The notes: generated from the letters alone by a model not told the origin. A stretch of 64,000 nt of DNA from Micromonospora alfalfae (GCF_022230925.1 NZ_JAKKFH010000027.1:101000-164999); one strand, 5' to 3'. Positions 1 through 8,227 are shown, counted from the stretch's first letter. Made by a program: numbers and translations.

Positions 1-2
1 CC

Positions 3-680
3 CCCCGCGCGGTGGCCGAGCTACGTCGCGCCGCCGTGGTGGTCGGCCTCGACCAGTACCTGGAGCAGGTCCGCGACGTGCTCCGCCCCGGCACCCGGGT
101 GCTCTCCAGCGGGTTGGGCGCAGAGGAGGCGCGGGCCCGTGCCGCCGTCGCCGAGGCCGCCGCCGGCCGGGCGGTCGCGCTGATCGGCTCCGGCGACGCC
201 GGGGTGTACGCAATGGCTAGCCCCGCCCTGGAATACGCCGACGAGCGGATCGACGTGGTCGGCGTGCCCGGCGTCACCGCCGCCCTCGCCGCCGGGGCGC
301 TGCTCGGCGCGCCGCTCGGCCACGACCACGCCTACGTGAGCCTGTCCGATCTGCACACCCCGTGGGACGTCATCGAGCGGCGGGTGACCGCCGCCGCCGA
401 GGGCGACTTCGTGACGCTCTTCTACAACCCGCGCAGCCGGGCCCGCGACTGGCAGCTCGGCAAGGCGCTCGGCATCCTCGCCGCGCACCGGTCACCGGAA
501 ACCCCGGTGGGCGTGGTGCGCAACGCCAGCCGCCCCGGCGAACGGGTGCACCTCGCCACAGTGGCCACACTCGACCCGGCCATCGTCGACATGTACAGCG
601 TCGTGGTCGTCGGCAGCAGCGACACGCGGCTGGTCGCCGGCCGGATGGTCACACCCCGGGGGTACCGGTGGCGTTCGTGA
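3..680 (+). CDS. cobJ: Precorrin-3B C17-methyltransferase CobJ (5' partial)
   Basis: SAM-dependent methyltransferase of the corrin ring, cytoplasmic, cobalamin pathway; CobJ methylates C-17 and contracts the ring. The frame is open to the left edge and the visible protein starts inside the tetrapyrrole-methylase fold: PRAVAELRRAAVVVGLDQYL matches the region just after the N-terminal VGLGPGDP loop, so roughly 20 residues lie off the window. A GTG at 12 is therefore not the real start. GSGDAGVYAMASP, the FYNPRSRARDWQL segment and VGVVRNASRPGE are typical CobJ/CbiH blocks. It heads a run of cob genes joined by overlaps, so the group is one operon. Distinguishing CobJ from the closely related CbiH by eye is not possible; the reaction is equivalent. 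Confidence 0.9.
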   Translation, partial: PRAVAELRRAAVVVGLDQYLEQVRDVLRPGTRVLSSGLGAEEARARAAVAEAAAGRAVALIGSGDAGVYAMASPALEYADERIDVVGVPGVTAALAAGALLGAPLGHDHAYVSLSDLHTPWDVIERRVTAAAEGDFVTLFYNPRSRARDWQLGKALGILAAHRSPETPVGVVRNASRPGERVHLATVATLDPAIVDMYSVVVVGSSDTRLVAGRMVTPRGYRWRS

Positions 681-865
681 CGATCGACGCCTGCCAGGGC
701 TGCGGCGCCTGCCTGCTCACCTGCCCCACCCACGCGATCCGACCGGTCGCCGGTGGCCTGACGGTCCGATCCGACCGGTGCACCGGCTGCCTGGAGTGCC
801 TGGAGATCTGCCCGGTCGACGCTATCCGCGTCGTCGAGCCCGACCCCTGTGAAGGAGCCCGATGA
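668..865 (+). CDS. Small 2[4Fe-4S] ferredoxin in the cob operon
   Basis: About 65 residues with two complete cluster motifs, CQGCGACLLTCP and CTGCLECLEICP (C-x2-C-x2-C-x3-CP), i.e. a bacterial 8Fe-8S ferredoxin. Two starts compete: GTG 668, with GGGGG a few bases upstream, and GTG 677, which overlaps the cobJ stop as GTGA. The 3' end overlaps the cobH start as ATGA. Being locked between cobJ and cobH suggests it gives electrons to a corrin step; low-potential electrons could serve C-20 oxidation/ring contraction or cobalt reduction. That role is inference from context. The gene is short and easily missed because a longer frame reads through from inside cobJ. Confidence 0.85.
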   Translation: MAFVTIDACQGCGACLLTCPTHAIRPVAGGLTVRSDRCTGCLECLEICPVDAIRVVEPDPCEGAR

Positions 866-1458
866 GCCGGGTCGTGCACCCCATCGAGGCCGAGTCGTAC
901 CGCATCCTGCGCGAGCGCGTCGACCTGTCGCACCTGCCGCCGCTGACCCGCGCGGTGACCGAGCGGGTGGTGCACGCCAGCGCCGACCTCGCGTACGTCG
1001 ACGAACTGGTCTGCGACGAGGCCGCCCTGGAGGCGGGGCTGACGGCGCTGCGCGCCGGGGCGCCAGTGGTCACCGACGTGGCGATGGTCGCGGCCGGCAT
1101 CACCCGGGCCGGCCTGGAACTGGTCTGCCCGGTCGCCGAGCCGGCCGCCGCCGCGCTGGGCCGCTCGGCCGGGATCACCCGCTCGGCGGCGGCCGTGCGG
1201 ATCGCACTGGAGCGGGTCGGGCCCGCAGCGGTCTGGGTGGTCGGCTGCGCGCCCACCGCGCTTGTCGAACTGCTCGCCCTGGACGCCGCACCGGCGCTCG
1301 TGGTCGGCCTGCCGGTCGGCTTCGTGGGCGCCGCCGAGTCGAAGGCGGCGCTGCGGGCCAGTGGCCTGCCCGCCGTGTCCAACGTGGGGGAGAAGGGCGG
1401 CTCGGCGGTCGCCGCAGCCGCCCTCAACGCCCTGCTCTACGTCGAGGAGAAGTCATGA
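862..1458 (+). CDS. cobH: Precorrin-8X methylmutase CobH/CbiC
   Basis: 198-residue enzyme that moves the C-11 methyl to C-12, giving hydrogenobyrinate or cobyrinate. The opening HPIEAESYRIL and the segment ERVVHASADLAYVDEL, which carries the family's catalytic histidine, are diagnostic, as are VVTDVAMVAAGI and the late VGLPVGFVGAAESK. Length is close to the family norm of about 200-210. ATG 862 overlaps the ferredoxin stop and its own TGA overlaps the next start, so translation is coupled on both sides. Confidence 0.95.
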   Translation: MSRVVHPIEAESYRILRERVDLSHLPPLTRAVTERVVHASADLAYVDELVCDEAALEAGLTALRAGAPVVTDVAMVAAGITRAGLELVCPVAEPAAAALGRSAGITRSAAAVRIALERVGPAAVWVVGCAPTALVELLALDAAPALVVGLPVGFVGAAESKAALRASGLPAVSNVGEKGGSAVAAAALNALLYVEEKS

Positions 1459-3119
1459 CCGGGTTGGTCATCGTCGGGCACGGTACGCGCAGCGCGGCCG
1501 GGGTCGAACAGTTCGCCGCTCTCGTCGAGCGGGTCCGCGGTCGCGGTGACATCGGCGACGTCGAGGGCGGCTTCATCGAGCTGTCCCGCCCACCGCTGAC
1601 CGACGCGGTCGGCGCTCTCGTCGCCCGGGGGCACCGGGCGCTGGTGGCGCTGCCGCTGGTGCTCACCGGCGCCGGTCACGGCAAGGGCGACATCCCCGCC
1701 GCGATGGCCCGGGAGCAGCAGCGCCATCCCGGGCTGAGCTACCGCTACGGCCGTCCGCTCGGCCCCCACCCGCTGCTGCACACCGCCCTCGAAGAGCGCG
1801 TCGACGCGGCGCTGGCCGGTGCCGACCGGGCCGATACGGAGCTGGCGGGCGCCGACCGGGCCGACACGTGGGTGGCGTTGATCGGGCGGGGGTCCACCGA
1901 CCCGGACGCCAACGCCGAGGTCGCCAAGGTCGCCCGGCTGCTCTGGGAGGGACGCGGCTACGCGGGCGTGGAACCGGGGTTCATCTCCCTGGCGCAGCCG
2001 TCGGTGCCGGCCGTGCTGGAGCGGCTGCGCCGCCTCGGCGCGCGGCGGATCGTGGTGGCGCCGTACTTCCTGTTCGCCGGGGTGCTACCGGACCGGATCG
2101 TCGCCCAGTCGGCGGAGTTCGCCGCCGCCCACCCCGACCTGGACGTCCGGGTCGCCGAGGTGATCGGTGACTGTGACGCCCTTGCCGACCTCGTCTCGGA
2201 GCGGTACGCCGAGGCGCTGGGCGGGGACATCCGGATGAACTGCGACACCTGCGCGTACCGGGTGCTGATGCCCGGCTTCGCGGACAAGGTGGGTCGTCCG
2301 CAACGCCCGCACGACCACCCCGACGACCCGGTCGGCCATCACCACCACCACGGGCACCACCACCACGACCACGGGCACGACCACGGCTCGGTCGCCGTGG
2401 TCGGTGGCGGGCCGGGGCCCGACGACCTGATCACGGTACGCGGCAAGGCGCTGCTCGACGCGGCGGACGTCGTTGTGGTCGACCGACTCGCCCCGCAGGG
2501 GCTGCTCGCCGGGCTGCGCCCCGACGTGCTGGTGGTCGACGCCGCGAAGGTGCCCCGTGGCCCGTCGATGGCCCAGGAGACGATCAACGAGGCCCTGGTG
2601 TCGCACGCCCGCGCCGGTCGTCGGGTGGTCCGGCTCAAGGGTGGTGACCCGTACGTCTTCGGGCGCGGCCACGAGGAGGTGCAGGCCTGCGCGGCGGCCG
2701 GTGTGCCGGTGACCGTGGTGCCCGGGGTGAGCAGCGCGCTCGCCGCACCGGCCCTCGCCGGCGTGCCGGTGACGCACCGGGGCGTGGCGCACGACGTCAC
2801 TGTCGTGTCCGGGCATCTGCCGCCCGGGCACCCGGACTCGCTTGTCGACTGGGCGGCGCTGGCTCGCACCCGGGGCACTGTCGTGCTGTTGATGGCCGTC
2901 GACACCATCGCCAAGATCGCGGCTGTGCTGATCGAGCACGGTCGCGCTCCGGAGACGCCGGTGCTGGCCGTGCAGGACGCTGGGCTGCCCGATCAGCGGT
3001 CCCTGCCCGCGCGGCTGGACGAGATCGGCGCAGTCGCCGCCCGGGAGGGCGTCGGCCCGCCTGCCGTCTTCGTCCTCGGCCCGGTGGTCGCTCTCAGCAC
3101 CACCGGGCCGACGAGATGA
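1455..3119 (+). CDS. Fusion: sirohydrochlorin chelatase CbiX - His-rich linker - uroporphyrinogen-III C-methyltransferase (SUMT)
   Basis: 554 residues combining two steps at the start of B12 synthesis. Residues 1-115 and about 136-258 are two CbiX-type repeats; the active-site histidines are visible in the first (GHGT at 8-11, GAGHGKGD at 73-80) while the second reads GRGSTDP, so it is probably structural. MNCDTC at 261-266 is the M-x-C-x-x-C iron-sulfur motif known from long CbiX proteins, followed by a run with 15 histidines at about 286-310, a likely cobalt store. From about 312 to the end there is a complete SUMT domain (VAVVGGGPGPDDLIT, VVRLKGGDPYVFGRGHEE, VVPGVSSALAAPALAGVPVT). Start ATG 1455 overlaps the cobH stop, with a GGAG box upstream. 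SUMT makes precorrin-2, CbiX inserts Co2+ after oxidation, so the order points to the early-cobalt route. The alanine-rich segment ADRADT is duplicated at the repeat junction. Confidence 0.9.
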   Translation: MTGLVIVGHGTRSAAGVEQFAALVERVRGRGDIGDVEGGFIELSRPPLTDAVGALVARGHRALVALPLVLTGAGHGKGDIPAAMAREQQRHPGLSYRYGRPLGPHPLLHTALEERVDAALAGADRADTELAGADRADTWVALIGRGSTDPDANAEVAKVARLLWEGRGYAGVEPGFISLAQPSVPAVLERLRRLGARRIVVAPYFLFAGVLPDRIVAQSAEFAAAHPDLDVRVAEVIGDCDALADLVSERYAEALGGDIRMNCDTCAYRVLMPGFADKVGRPQRPHDHPDDPVGHHHHHGHHHHDHGHDHGSVAVVGGGPGPDDLITVRGKALLDAADVVVVDRLAPQGLLAGLRPDVLVVDAAKVPRGPSMAQETINEALVSHARAGRRVVRLKGGDPYVFGRGHEEVQACAAAGVPVTVVPGVSSALAAPALAGVPVTHRGVAHDVTVVSGHLPPGHPDSLVDWAALARTRGTVVLLMAVDTIAKIAAVLIEHGRAPETPVLAVQDAGLPDQRSLPARLDEIGAVAAREGVGPPAVFVLGPVVALSTTGPTR

Positions 3120-3122
3120 CGA

Positions 3123-5276
3123 CTACTCGCTGCGGGCGGTCTCCGGCCCGGTGACGCGTTCCAGCAGCGGCAGGGTGGAGGCGATGACGCCGAGGCAGGC
3201 TGCCAACCCGACGACGACGATCACGTAGTAGCCCGGCTGCGGCGCGACGAGGGTGTAGTGCATCTGCGCCCGCAGGAACAGGTGCGCGGCGAGCAGACCC
3301 ATCCCGATGGCGACGGCGGCGACGGCGAGCATCGGTACGGCGCTCTCCAACGCCACCACCCGACGCAGCACCCGCACCGGAGCGCCGCTGAGCCGCAGCA
3401 GGCTGAACGGGCGTCGACGTTCGGTGAGGCCGCCGATGACGCTGACCGCGAGGCTGCACCCGCCGAGCGCGAGGCTGGCGATGATGATGACGTTGGCCAG
3501 TTGCTCCCAGCCGCGCAGCGTGTTCGCGAAGTCCGACTCGAAGTCACCCGGCACGTTCGGCCCCACCCAGAAGGTGGGGAAGGCGACCTCCAGCACGGTA
3601 CGGGTGCGCTCGACGGCGGCGGCGGAGCCGTCGGTGCCGACGACCATCGCCCCGACGGGTAGCCGTTGGAGTTCGTCGATGGTGAGCGACGCGGCGGGCC
3701 AGACCGTCGCGGGCGACGCCGACTCCCGCCAGCGGCTGAGGCCGAACGGCACCTCGATGACGCTCGCGCCGTCGGCGCACCGGCCGTACGCGCTCGGAAG
3801 GTCGGTGCACGCGATCACCCCGCCCTCGCCGGATTCGGTCACCACCGGGTTCTCGCGGATGGCGGTCGCAGAGCGCACTCCGGGGATCGCCCGCAGCGCG
3901 GCGAAGAGCGTGTCGGGCACCGACGCCGTCTGCTCGTCGAAGACCGTGGTCACAGTGCCCGCGTCGGTCGAACCGGTGGGCGCCGGGCCACGGTTGGCGA
4001 TGATCGTGGTGATCACGCCGACGGACACGCTCGTGACGAAGAGCGCGAGCATGATGCCGCTGATCGCCCGGAAGCCGGCCTTCGGGTTGTCGGCGAGGCG
4101 TCGCGCGGCGATGAGCGTGGCGGGGCGGTTGGCGTACCGGGCCATCACCCGGGCGCCGACCATCGTCAGCCACGGGCCGGCGACGATCAGGCCGGCCATG
4201 ATGAGCAGCAGGCCGGGCAGGAACACCGCCGCTTGGCCGTCGGACGTCTCGGGCCGGAAGCCGATGGCGAAGAACAGCACGGCGACGCCGAGCACCATCG
4301 GGATCAGCCGGTACGCGCGCGGCGCCCGGGGGGTGACCCGCCGGGTGACGCCCAGCGGCGAGATCCGGACCCGGCGCAGCGAGATCTCGGCGGCCAGCGC
4401 CGCGCCGGCCGGGACGCCGAGCGCCACCAGCAGGATGTTCAGCACGCCCAGGGACATGTCACTGGGGAAGAACGGCATGCCGGTGAACGGGATGCCCGCT
4501 AGCGGGTCGCGGAAGGCGTAGAACAGGCCGAAGCCGACGGCGGTGCCGGCAACGGCCGCGGCGGCTGCCTCCACCGCGGCGACCATCGAGATCTGCCGGG
4601 GGGTCGCGCCGACCAGGCGCATCGCGGCGAAGCGTTGCTCCCGGCGGGCGGCGCTGAGCCGGGTGGCGGTGCCGATGAAGATCAGCACCGGGAACAGCAG
4701 CCCACCGGCAATCACGCCCAGGATGAGGTCCACAGTGGTCTCGGGGAGGGCGGGGGTGTCGCCGACGCTGGTGACCTGCTTGGCAGCGGGCAGAGCGGCG
4801 ACCTGATCGGGGGTGCCGCCCACGATGATGAGCAGGGTGTCCGGCGAGGTCAGCGCGGCCGGACCCACCGTGCCGAGGCTACGCCCAGGGTAGCGGTCGC
4901 CCAGTTCGGCGGCCGGGTGGGCGGCCAGCAGATCGCGGAACGCGGGGGAGGCGTAGAACTCCCCGGAGCCGGGGACGGTGGGGACGCCGACCGGGGTCGG
5001 TGACGTCGGGCCGGTCGCGGCGACGTCGATGCGGATGATCTGCTTGCCGCGGAAGTAGTCCTGACGGGTCGACCACCACAGCGAGTCGGCGTCGCCGGCC
5101 GAGGCGTTGGGATACATCGACGCGTACCGGGTGAGCTGGGCGTTGACGGCGTTGACCCCGGCCAGGGTGGTGAGCAGCAGCCCGCTGCCGATGGCGACGG
5201 CGGCGGCTATGACGATCAGGCGGGTGAGCGCCTCGCGCCCACCGGCCACGGCGAGGCGCAGCCCGAAGCGGATCAC
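3123..5276 (-). CDS. FtsX-family ABC transporter permease
   Basis: 717-residue membrane protein with an N-terminal transmembrane segment, a large extracytoplasmic region (about 45-180), a central block of membrane spans, a second extracytoplasmic domain (about 430-570) and three C-terminal spans. The FtsX hallmarks are SAARREQRFAAMRLVGATPRQI and the second copy TERRRPFSLLRLSGAPVRVL, i.e. two FtsX repeats in one chain as in MacB-like or BceB-like exporters. ATG 5276 overlaps the stop of the ATPase gene (ATGA). With the PadR gene it forms the classical padR-ATPase-permease operon for export of an antibiotic or lipid; the substrate cannot be read from sequence. Its 3' end is only three bases from the convergent end of the cob operon. 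Confidence 0.88.
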   Translation of the reverse strand: MIRFGLRLAVAGGREALTRLIVIAAAVAIGSGLLLTTLAGVNAVNAQLTRYASMYPNASAGDADSLWWSTRQDYFRGKQIIRIDVAATGPTSPTPVGVPTVPGSGEFYASPAFRDLLAAHPAAELGDRYPGRSLGTVGPAALTSPDTLLIIVGGTPDQVAALPAAKQVTSVGDTPALPETTVDLILGVIAGGLLFPVLIFIGTATRLSAARREQRFAAMRLVGATPRQISMVAAVEAAAAAVAGTAVGFGLFYAFRDPLAGIPFTGMPFFPSDMSLGVLNILLVALGVPAGAALAAEISLRRVRISPLGVTRRVTPRAPRAYRLIPMVLGVAVLFFAIGFRPETSDGQAAVFLPGLLLIMAGLIVAGPWLTMVGARVMARYANRPATLIAARRLADNPKAGFRAISGIMLALFVTSVSVGVITTIIANRGPAPTGSTDAGTVTTVFDEQTASVPDTLFAALRAIPGVRSATAIRENPVVTESGEGGVIACTDLPSAYGRCADGASVIEVPFGLSRWRESASPATVWPAASLTIDELQRLPVGAMVVGTDGSAAAVERTRTVLEVAFPTFWVGPNVPGDFESDFANTLRGWEQLANVIIIASLALGGCSLAVSVIGGLTERRRPFSLLRLSGAPVRVLRRVVALESAVPMLAVAAVAIGMGLLAAHLFLRAQMHYTLVAPQPGYYVIVVVGLAACLGVIASTLPLLERVTGPETARSE

Positions 5277-5953
5277 GAGGCGATCCGGTCCGGCGCGTTC
5301 ACGCGCCCGTCGCGGACCATGACCTCGCGGTCGGCGTACGCCGCGATCCTCGGCTCGTGGGTGACCAGGATGACAGTGGTGCCCTGCTCGCGGGCGGCGC
5401 CGACCAGCAGATCCATCACCTGCTCGCCGGTGAGCGAGTCGAGCGCGCCGGTCGGCTCGTCGGCGAAGAGCACCTGCGGCTCGGCGACCAGGCCGCGGGC
5501 CAGGGCGACGCGTTGCGCCTGCCCGCCGGAGAGCTCACCCGAGCGCCGCTGCTCCAGGCCGTCCAGCCCGAGGCGCATGAACCAGGCTTGCGCCCTGGGT
5601 AGTGCCTGTTTGCGGTGTACGCCGCTGAGCAGCAGCGGCAGCGCGACGTTCTCCACAGCGGTCAGCTCGGGGACGAGTTGACCGAACTGGAACACGAAAC
5701 CGAACCGGTCCCGGCGCAGGCTGCTGCGTTCGGTCTCGGCCATGGCGTGCACCTTGGTCCCGTCGAAGAGGATCTCGCCGGAGTCGGGCACCAGGATGCC
5801 GGCCAGGCAGTGCAGCAGGGTGGACTTGCCTGAGCCGCTGGGGCCCATGACGGCGACGATCTCGCCCGCGTCCACGGCGAGGCTGGCGCCGCGCAGGGCG
5901 GGGGTCTGGCCGAAGGAGAACTCCACGTCACGCGCTTCGATCACGACGCTCAC
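5273..5953 (-). CDS. ABC transporter ATP-binding protein (LolD/MacB type)
   Basis: 226-residue ATPase partner of the FtsX-like permease. Walker A GPSGSGKST (37-45), Q-loop FVFQFGQL, signature LSGGQ (141-145), Walker B VLFADEP (161-167) and switch histidine VTHEP are all intact. The GTG start at 5953 overlaps the PadR stop (GTGA) and is preceded by AAAGAGGTG, a good ribosome site; the frame stays open 18 codons further upstream inside padR but that part shows no family similarity. Expected to be repressed by the PadR protein encoded directly upstream. Confidence 0.92.
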   Translation of the reverse strand: MSVVIEARDVEFSFGQTPALRGASLAVDAGEIVAVMGPSGSGKSTLLHCLAGILVPDSGEILFDGTKVHAMAETERSSLRRDRFGFVFQFGQLVPELTAVENVALPLLLSGVHRKQALPRAQAWFMRLGLDGLEQRRSGELSGGQAQRVALARGLVAEPQVLFADEPTGALDSLTGEQVMDLLVGAAREQGTTVILVTHEPRIAAYADREVMVRDGRVNAPDRIAS

Positions 5954-6474
5954 CGCCGCACCTCTTTCCGCAGGGCGTCCAGTCGGGCGCCGGTCATCTC
6001 GATCCACCGGAGGTCCGCCTCCAGGTGGTAGAGGCCGTGGTCGGCGAGCAGCGCGTCGACAAGGCTGCCGGCGCGCTTGATCTCGGTCAGCTCACGCATC
6101 CGGTGCAGGTGGGCGCTGCGCTGGGTGTCGAGGTATTCGGCGGCCGGGCGGTCCAGCATCAGCGCGAGCACGACCTTGGCGAAGAGCACCGTCTGCAGGT
6201 GCGGTTCCGGGTCGACCGGTTGGGTCAGCCACTGCTCGACCTCGGTCGCGCCGACGTCGGTGATGATGTAGCGCTTGCGGTCGGGGCCGGAGCCGGGGGC
6301 GACGTCGCTGATCACCACCTTGCCGTCGCGGGCCAGTCGGCTGAGGGTGGAGTAGACCTGGCCGAAGGGCAGTGGCTTGCCCCGGCCGAAGAAGGAGTCG
6401 TAGTCACGCTTCAGGTCGTAGCCGTGGCTGGGCTCGCGTTCGAGGAGTCCGAGAAGGGTCAGTGGCACGCTCAT
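5950..6474 (-). CDS. PadR-family transcriptional regulator
   Basis: 174 residues. The N-terminal winged helix shows the PadR pattern LTLLGLLEREPSHGYDLKRDY, then FGQVYSTLSRLARDGKV and RKRYIITDVGATEVEQW (wing). The C-terminal half is the long helical dimerisation domain of the larger PadR subfamily. It is first in an operon with the ABC exporter and probably represses it until an export substrate binds. No Shine-Dalgarno sequence is seen; instead TAGTCT lies 6 bases before the ATG, suggesting a leaderless mRNA, and a perfect inverted repeat starts at the edge of that box. Confidence 0.9.
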   Translation of the reverse strand: MSVPLTLLGLLEREPSHGYDLKRDYDSFFGRGKPLPFGQVYSTLSRLARDGKVVISDVAPGSGPDRKRYIITDVGATEVEQWLTQPVDPEPHLQTVLFAKVVLALMLDRPAAEYLDTQRSAHLHRMRELTEIKRAGSLVDALLADHGLYHLEADLRWIEMTGARLDALRKEVRR

Positions 6475-6480
6475 GCCAGC

Positions 6481-6486
6481 AGACTA
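6481..6486 (-). promoter_or_regulatory. -10 box of padR, leaderless type
   Basis: On the minus strand TAGTCT sits 6 bases before the padR ATG at 6474, so transcription would begin at or next to the start codon. No clear -35 match is visible; the space where it would lie is occupied by the inverted repeat. Confidence 0.45.
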
Positions 6487-6522
6487 CACCGAGGGTATAC
6501 CTCGCGTATATACCCTCGGTGT
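6486..6522. promoter_or_regulatory. Probable PadR operator: 14-bp perfect inverted repeat
   Basis: ACACCGAGGGTATA (6486-6499) and its exact reverse complement (6509-6522) flank a 9-base spacer. The left arm also contains the smaller palindrome GGTATACC. The site begins 12 bases upstream of padR and covers the expected -35 region, the usual geometry for autorepression. The shared core GGTATACCTC recurs at 15992-16001. Confidence 0.65.
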
Positions 6523-6590
6523 GTTCGTGGGGAACGCCTGGTCCAGGCGCTGCTGGGGATGGAGTCGGGCGCGGCGCCGCTGGTGTGCGG

Positions 6591-6953
6591 TCAGCCGGTC
6601 AGGGCGCGGGCCACCGCGTAGCCGACGGTGGCCGCAGCGAGCCCGGCGGCAACGCTGCCGAGCACGTTGGCCAGCGCAAGCAGCCGATGACCACCAGTGG
6701 TCAGCCGCAGCGTCTCGTAGCTGAAGGTGGAGTAGGTGGTCAGCGCGCCGCAGAACCCGGTACCGAGCAATGCGCTGACCGCCGGACCGGCCGGCCACCC
6801 GACCAGGAAGCCGAGCAGCAGCGACCCGGCCACGTTGACCAGCAGCGTCCCCCACGGGAACGCCGAGCCGTGCCGGGACTGCACGGCCCGGTCGGTGAGG
6901 TAGCGCAACGGCGCGCCGACGGCCGCGCCCAGTGCGATGAGCAGCACGGTCAT
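6591..6953 (-). CDS. crcB: Fluoride channel CrcB/Fluc, copy 1
   Basis: 120 residues, four transmembrane helices, no extramembrane domain. The Fluc signatures GAAVGAPLRYLTDR, LLVNVAGSLLLGFLVG and TGFCGALTTYSTFSYE (the T-x-F/Y-S-T-F pore motif) are intact. ATG 6953 overlaps the stop of the upstream crcB (ATGA). Tandem crcB genes in Gram-positive bacteria often encode the two orientations of a heterodimeric channel that exports fluoride; that the two copies pair is inference. Confidence 0.93.
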   Translation of the reverse strand: MTVLLIALGAAVGAPLRYLTDRAVQSRHGSAFPWGTLLVNVAGSLLLGFLVGWPAGPAVSALLGTGFCGALTTYSTFSYETLRLTTGGHRLLALANVLGSVAAGLAAATVGYAVARALTG

Positions 6954-7423
6954 CGGGTCACCCGGCGCAGCAGCCCGGCGGTGACCGCGTCGCCCAGCCC
7001 GACCGCGACGAGCGCACCGAGCACCGTCGCGGCGAGGTACGCCAGCGCGATGCCCGGTGCGCCCGCGACGACCGCCTGCTGGACGTCGACCGCGTACGTG
7101 GAGAAGGTGGTGAACCCGCCGAGCACCCCGACCCCGAGGAACGGGCGGGCCAGCGGGTGCCCGCCGCCGAGGTGCCCGAGGACCGCCATCAGCGCGCCGA
7201 TCAGCAGGCAGCCGGACGTGTTGACGATGAAGGTGGCCCAACCGAAGCCGCTCGGTGGGTGCGGAACGGCGTGTTGCAGGCCGGCCCGGGCCAGCGCGCC
7301 GAGCACCCCGCCGGCCGCGATCGCGGCGAGGATCGTCGCGGGACGCGCGGTCAGCTCGCGGCGGTCGGCGGGGACGCGCAGGTCGACGTCGGGGTCGGTA
7401 CGCGGCTCGAACGGCTCTGGCAC
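6950..7423 (-). CDS. crcB: Fluoride channel CrcB/Fluc, copy 2 with N-terminal extension
   Basis: 157 residues with a polar N-terminal extension of about 30 residues rich in Arg, Asp and Pro, followed by four helices and the Fluc motifs GVLGALARAGL, FIVNTSGCLLIGAL and LGGFTTFSTYAVD. The start is GTG 7423 with GAGGAG just upstream; a shorter protein starting inside the extension cannot be excluded. It is translated before copy 1 in a two-gene operon. I see no fluoride riboswitch in the 32 bases between this gene and its upstream neighbour. Confidence 0.9.
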   Translation of the reverse strand: MPEPFEPRTDPDVDLRVPADRRELTARPATILAAIAAGGVLGALARAGLQHAVPHPPSGFGWATFIVNTSGCLLIGALMAVLGHLGGGHPLARPFLGVGVLGGFTTFSTYAVDVQQAVVAGAPGIALAYLAATVLGALVAVGLGDAVTAGLLRRVTR

Positions 7424-7455
7424 GGCTCCTCAGCGTAGTGCCGGCGACGGCGGCG

Positions 7456-8214
7456 TCAGCGCACAGCCGCGACGGCGGCGTCCGGGCCGCCTCGCCAGAC
7501 CGTGCCGACCTCGCTGAAGCCCGCCGCGGTGAGCGCGGCCAGGTGCCAGGAGACCGGCGGGGTCCAATCGGGGCTGTGTCCGGTCGGGTAGATGGCGTGT
7601 CGCTGGGCGACCAGCGGGGCGAGCGCCGGGTCGGCGCCGGCCCGCTCCCACCAGTCCGACCAGGACAGCATCGAGCCGGCGGCGTACCGGGCGTTGCGCC
7701 GGTCCCGTGCCCGGTCCATCAGCCGCTTGGTCAGCTCCGGCACTGTGTCGTCGGGCATGTGATCGGCGTTGACGAAGACCCCGCCCGGTCGCAGCACGTC
7801 ACGCAGCTCGGCGTAGAGCTGCCCGAGCCGGTCGGCCGGCAGCCAGTGCAGGGCGGTGGCGGTGAGCACGGCGTCGTACTCCTGGTAGGGGAGCGTGGAG
7901 CGCCACTCGGGGGTGCCGAGGTCGGCCGTGATGATGGTGGCCCGGTCGGCCAGCGAGGCGGCGGCGATGGCGAGCAGCGCCGGGTCGAGGTCGACCAGTG
8001 TCGTCTCGGCGGCGGGGAAGCGAGCGAGGGTCCGCAGCGAGATGGTGCCGGTGCCGCCGGCCAGGTCGAGCACGCGCGGCGGCCGGCCGTCGAGGACAGC
8101 GTCGACGGTGTCGAGCATGGCGGTGAACCGGTGTTCCCGGTCCGGGAGGTAGGCCTCCTGTTGACGGTCCCAGCTCTCCTGCCAGGCCCAAGGATCCACA
8201 ATGTAAGGACTCAT
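7456..8214 (-). CDS. Class I SAM-dependent methyltransferase
   Basis: 252 residues. Motif I VLDLAGGTGTISLRTL, acidic motif LVDLDPALLAIA, the EYDAVLTATALHWLP segment and LRDVLRPGGVFVNADHM define a soluble class I methyltransferase of the UbiE/trans-aconitate type. ATG 8214 is chosen because the family similarity starts right after it; the frame is open about 54 codons further but with no conserved content. TAGCCT lies 7 bases before the ATG and there is no ribosome site, so the mRNA may be leaderless. Acceptor unknown. Confidence 0.82.
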   Translation of the reverse strand: MSPYIVDPWAWQESWDRQQEAYLPDREHRFTAMLDTVDAVLDGRPPRVLDLAGGTGTISLRTLARFPAAETTLVDLDPALLAIAAASLADRATIITADLGTPEWRSTLPYQEYDAVLTATALHWLPADRLGQLYAELRDVLRPGGVFVNADHMPDDTVPELTKRLMDRARDRRNARYAAGSMLSWSDWWERAGADPALAPLVAQRHAIYPTGHSPDWTPPVSWHLAALTAAGFSEVGTVWRGGPDAAVAAVR

Positions 8215-8221
8215 AGAGGTC

Positions 8222-8227
8222 AGGCTA
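8222..8227 (-). promoter_or_regulatory. -10 box of the methyltransferase gene, leaderless type
   Basis: TAGCCT on the minus strand, 7 bases before ATG 8214. Confidence 0.4.

Noticed and set aside
849..3119. A 756-residue protein starting inside the ferredoxin gene
   Set aside because: The part before 1455 is an out-of-frame reading of cobH; CbiX similarity begins exactly at ATG 1455.
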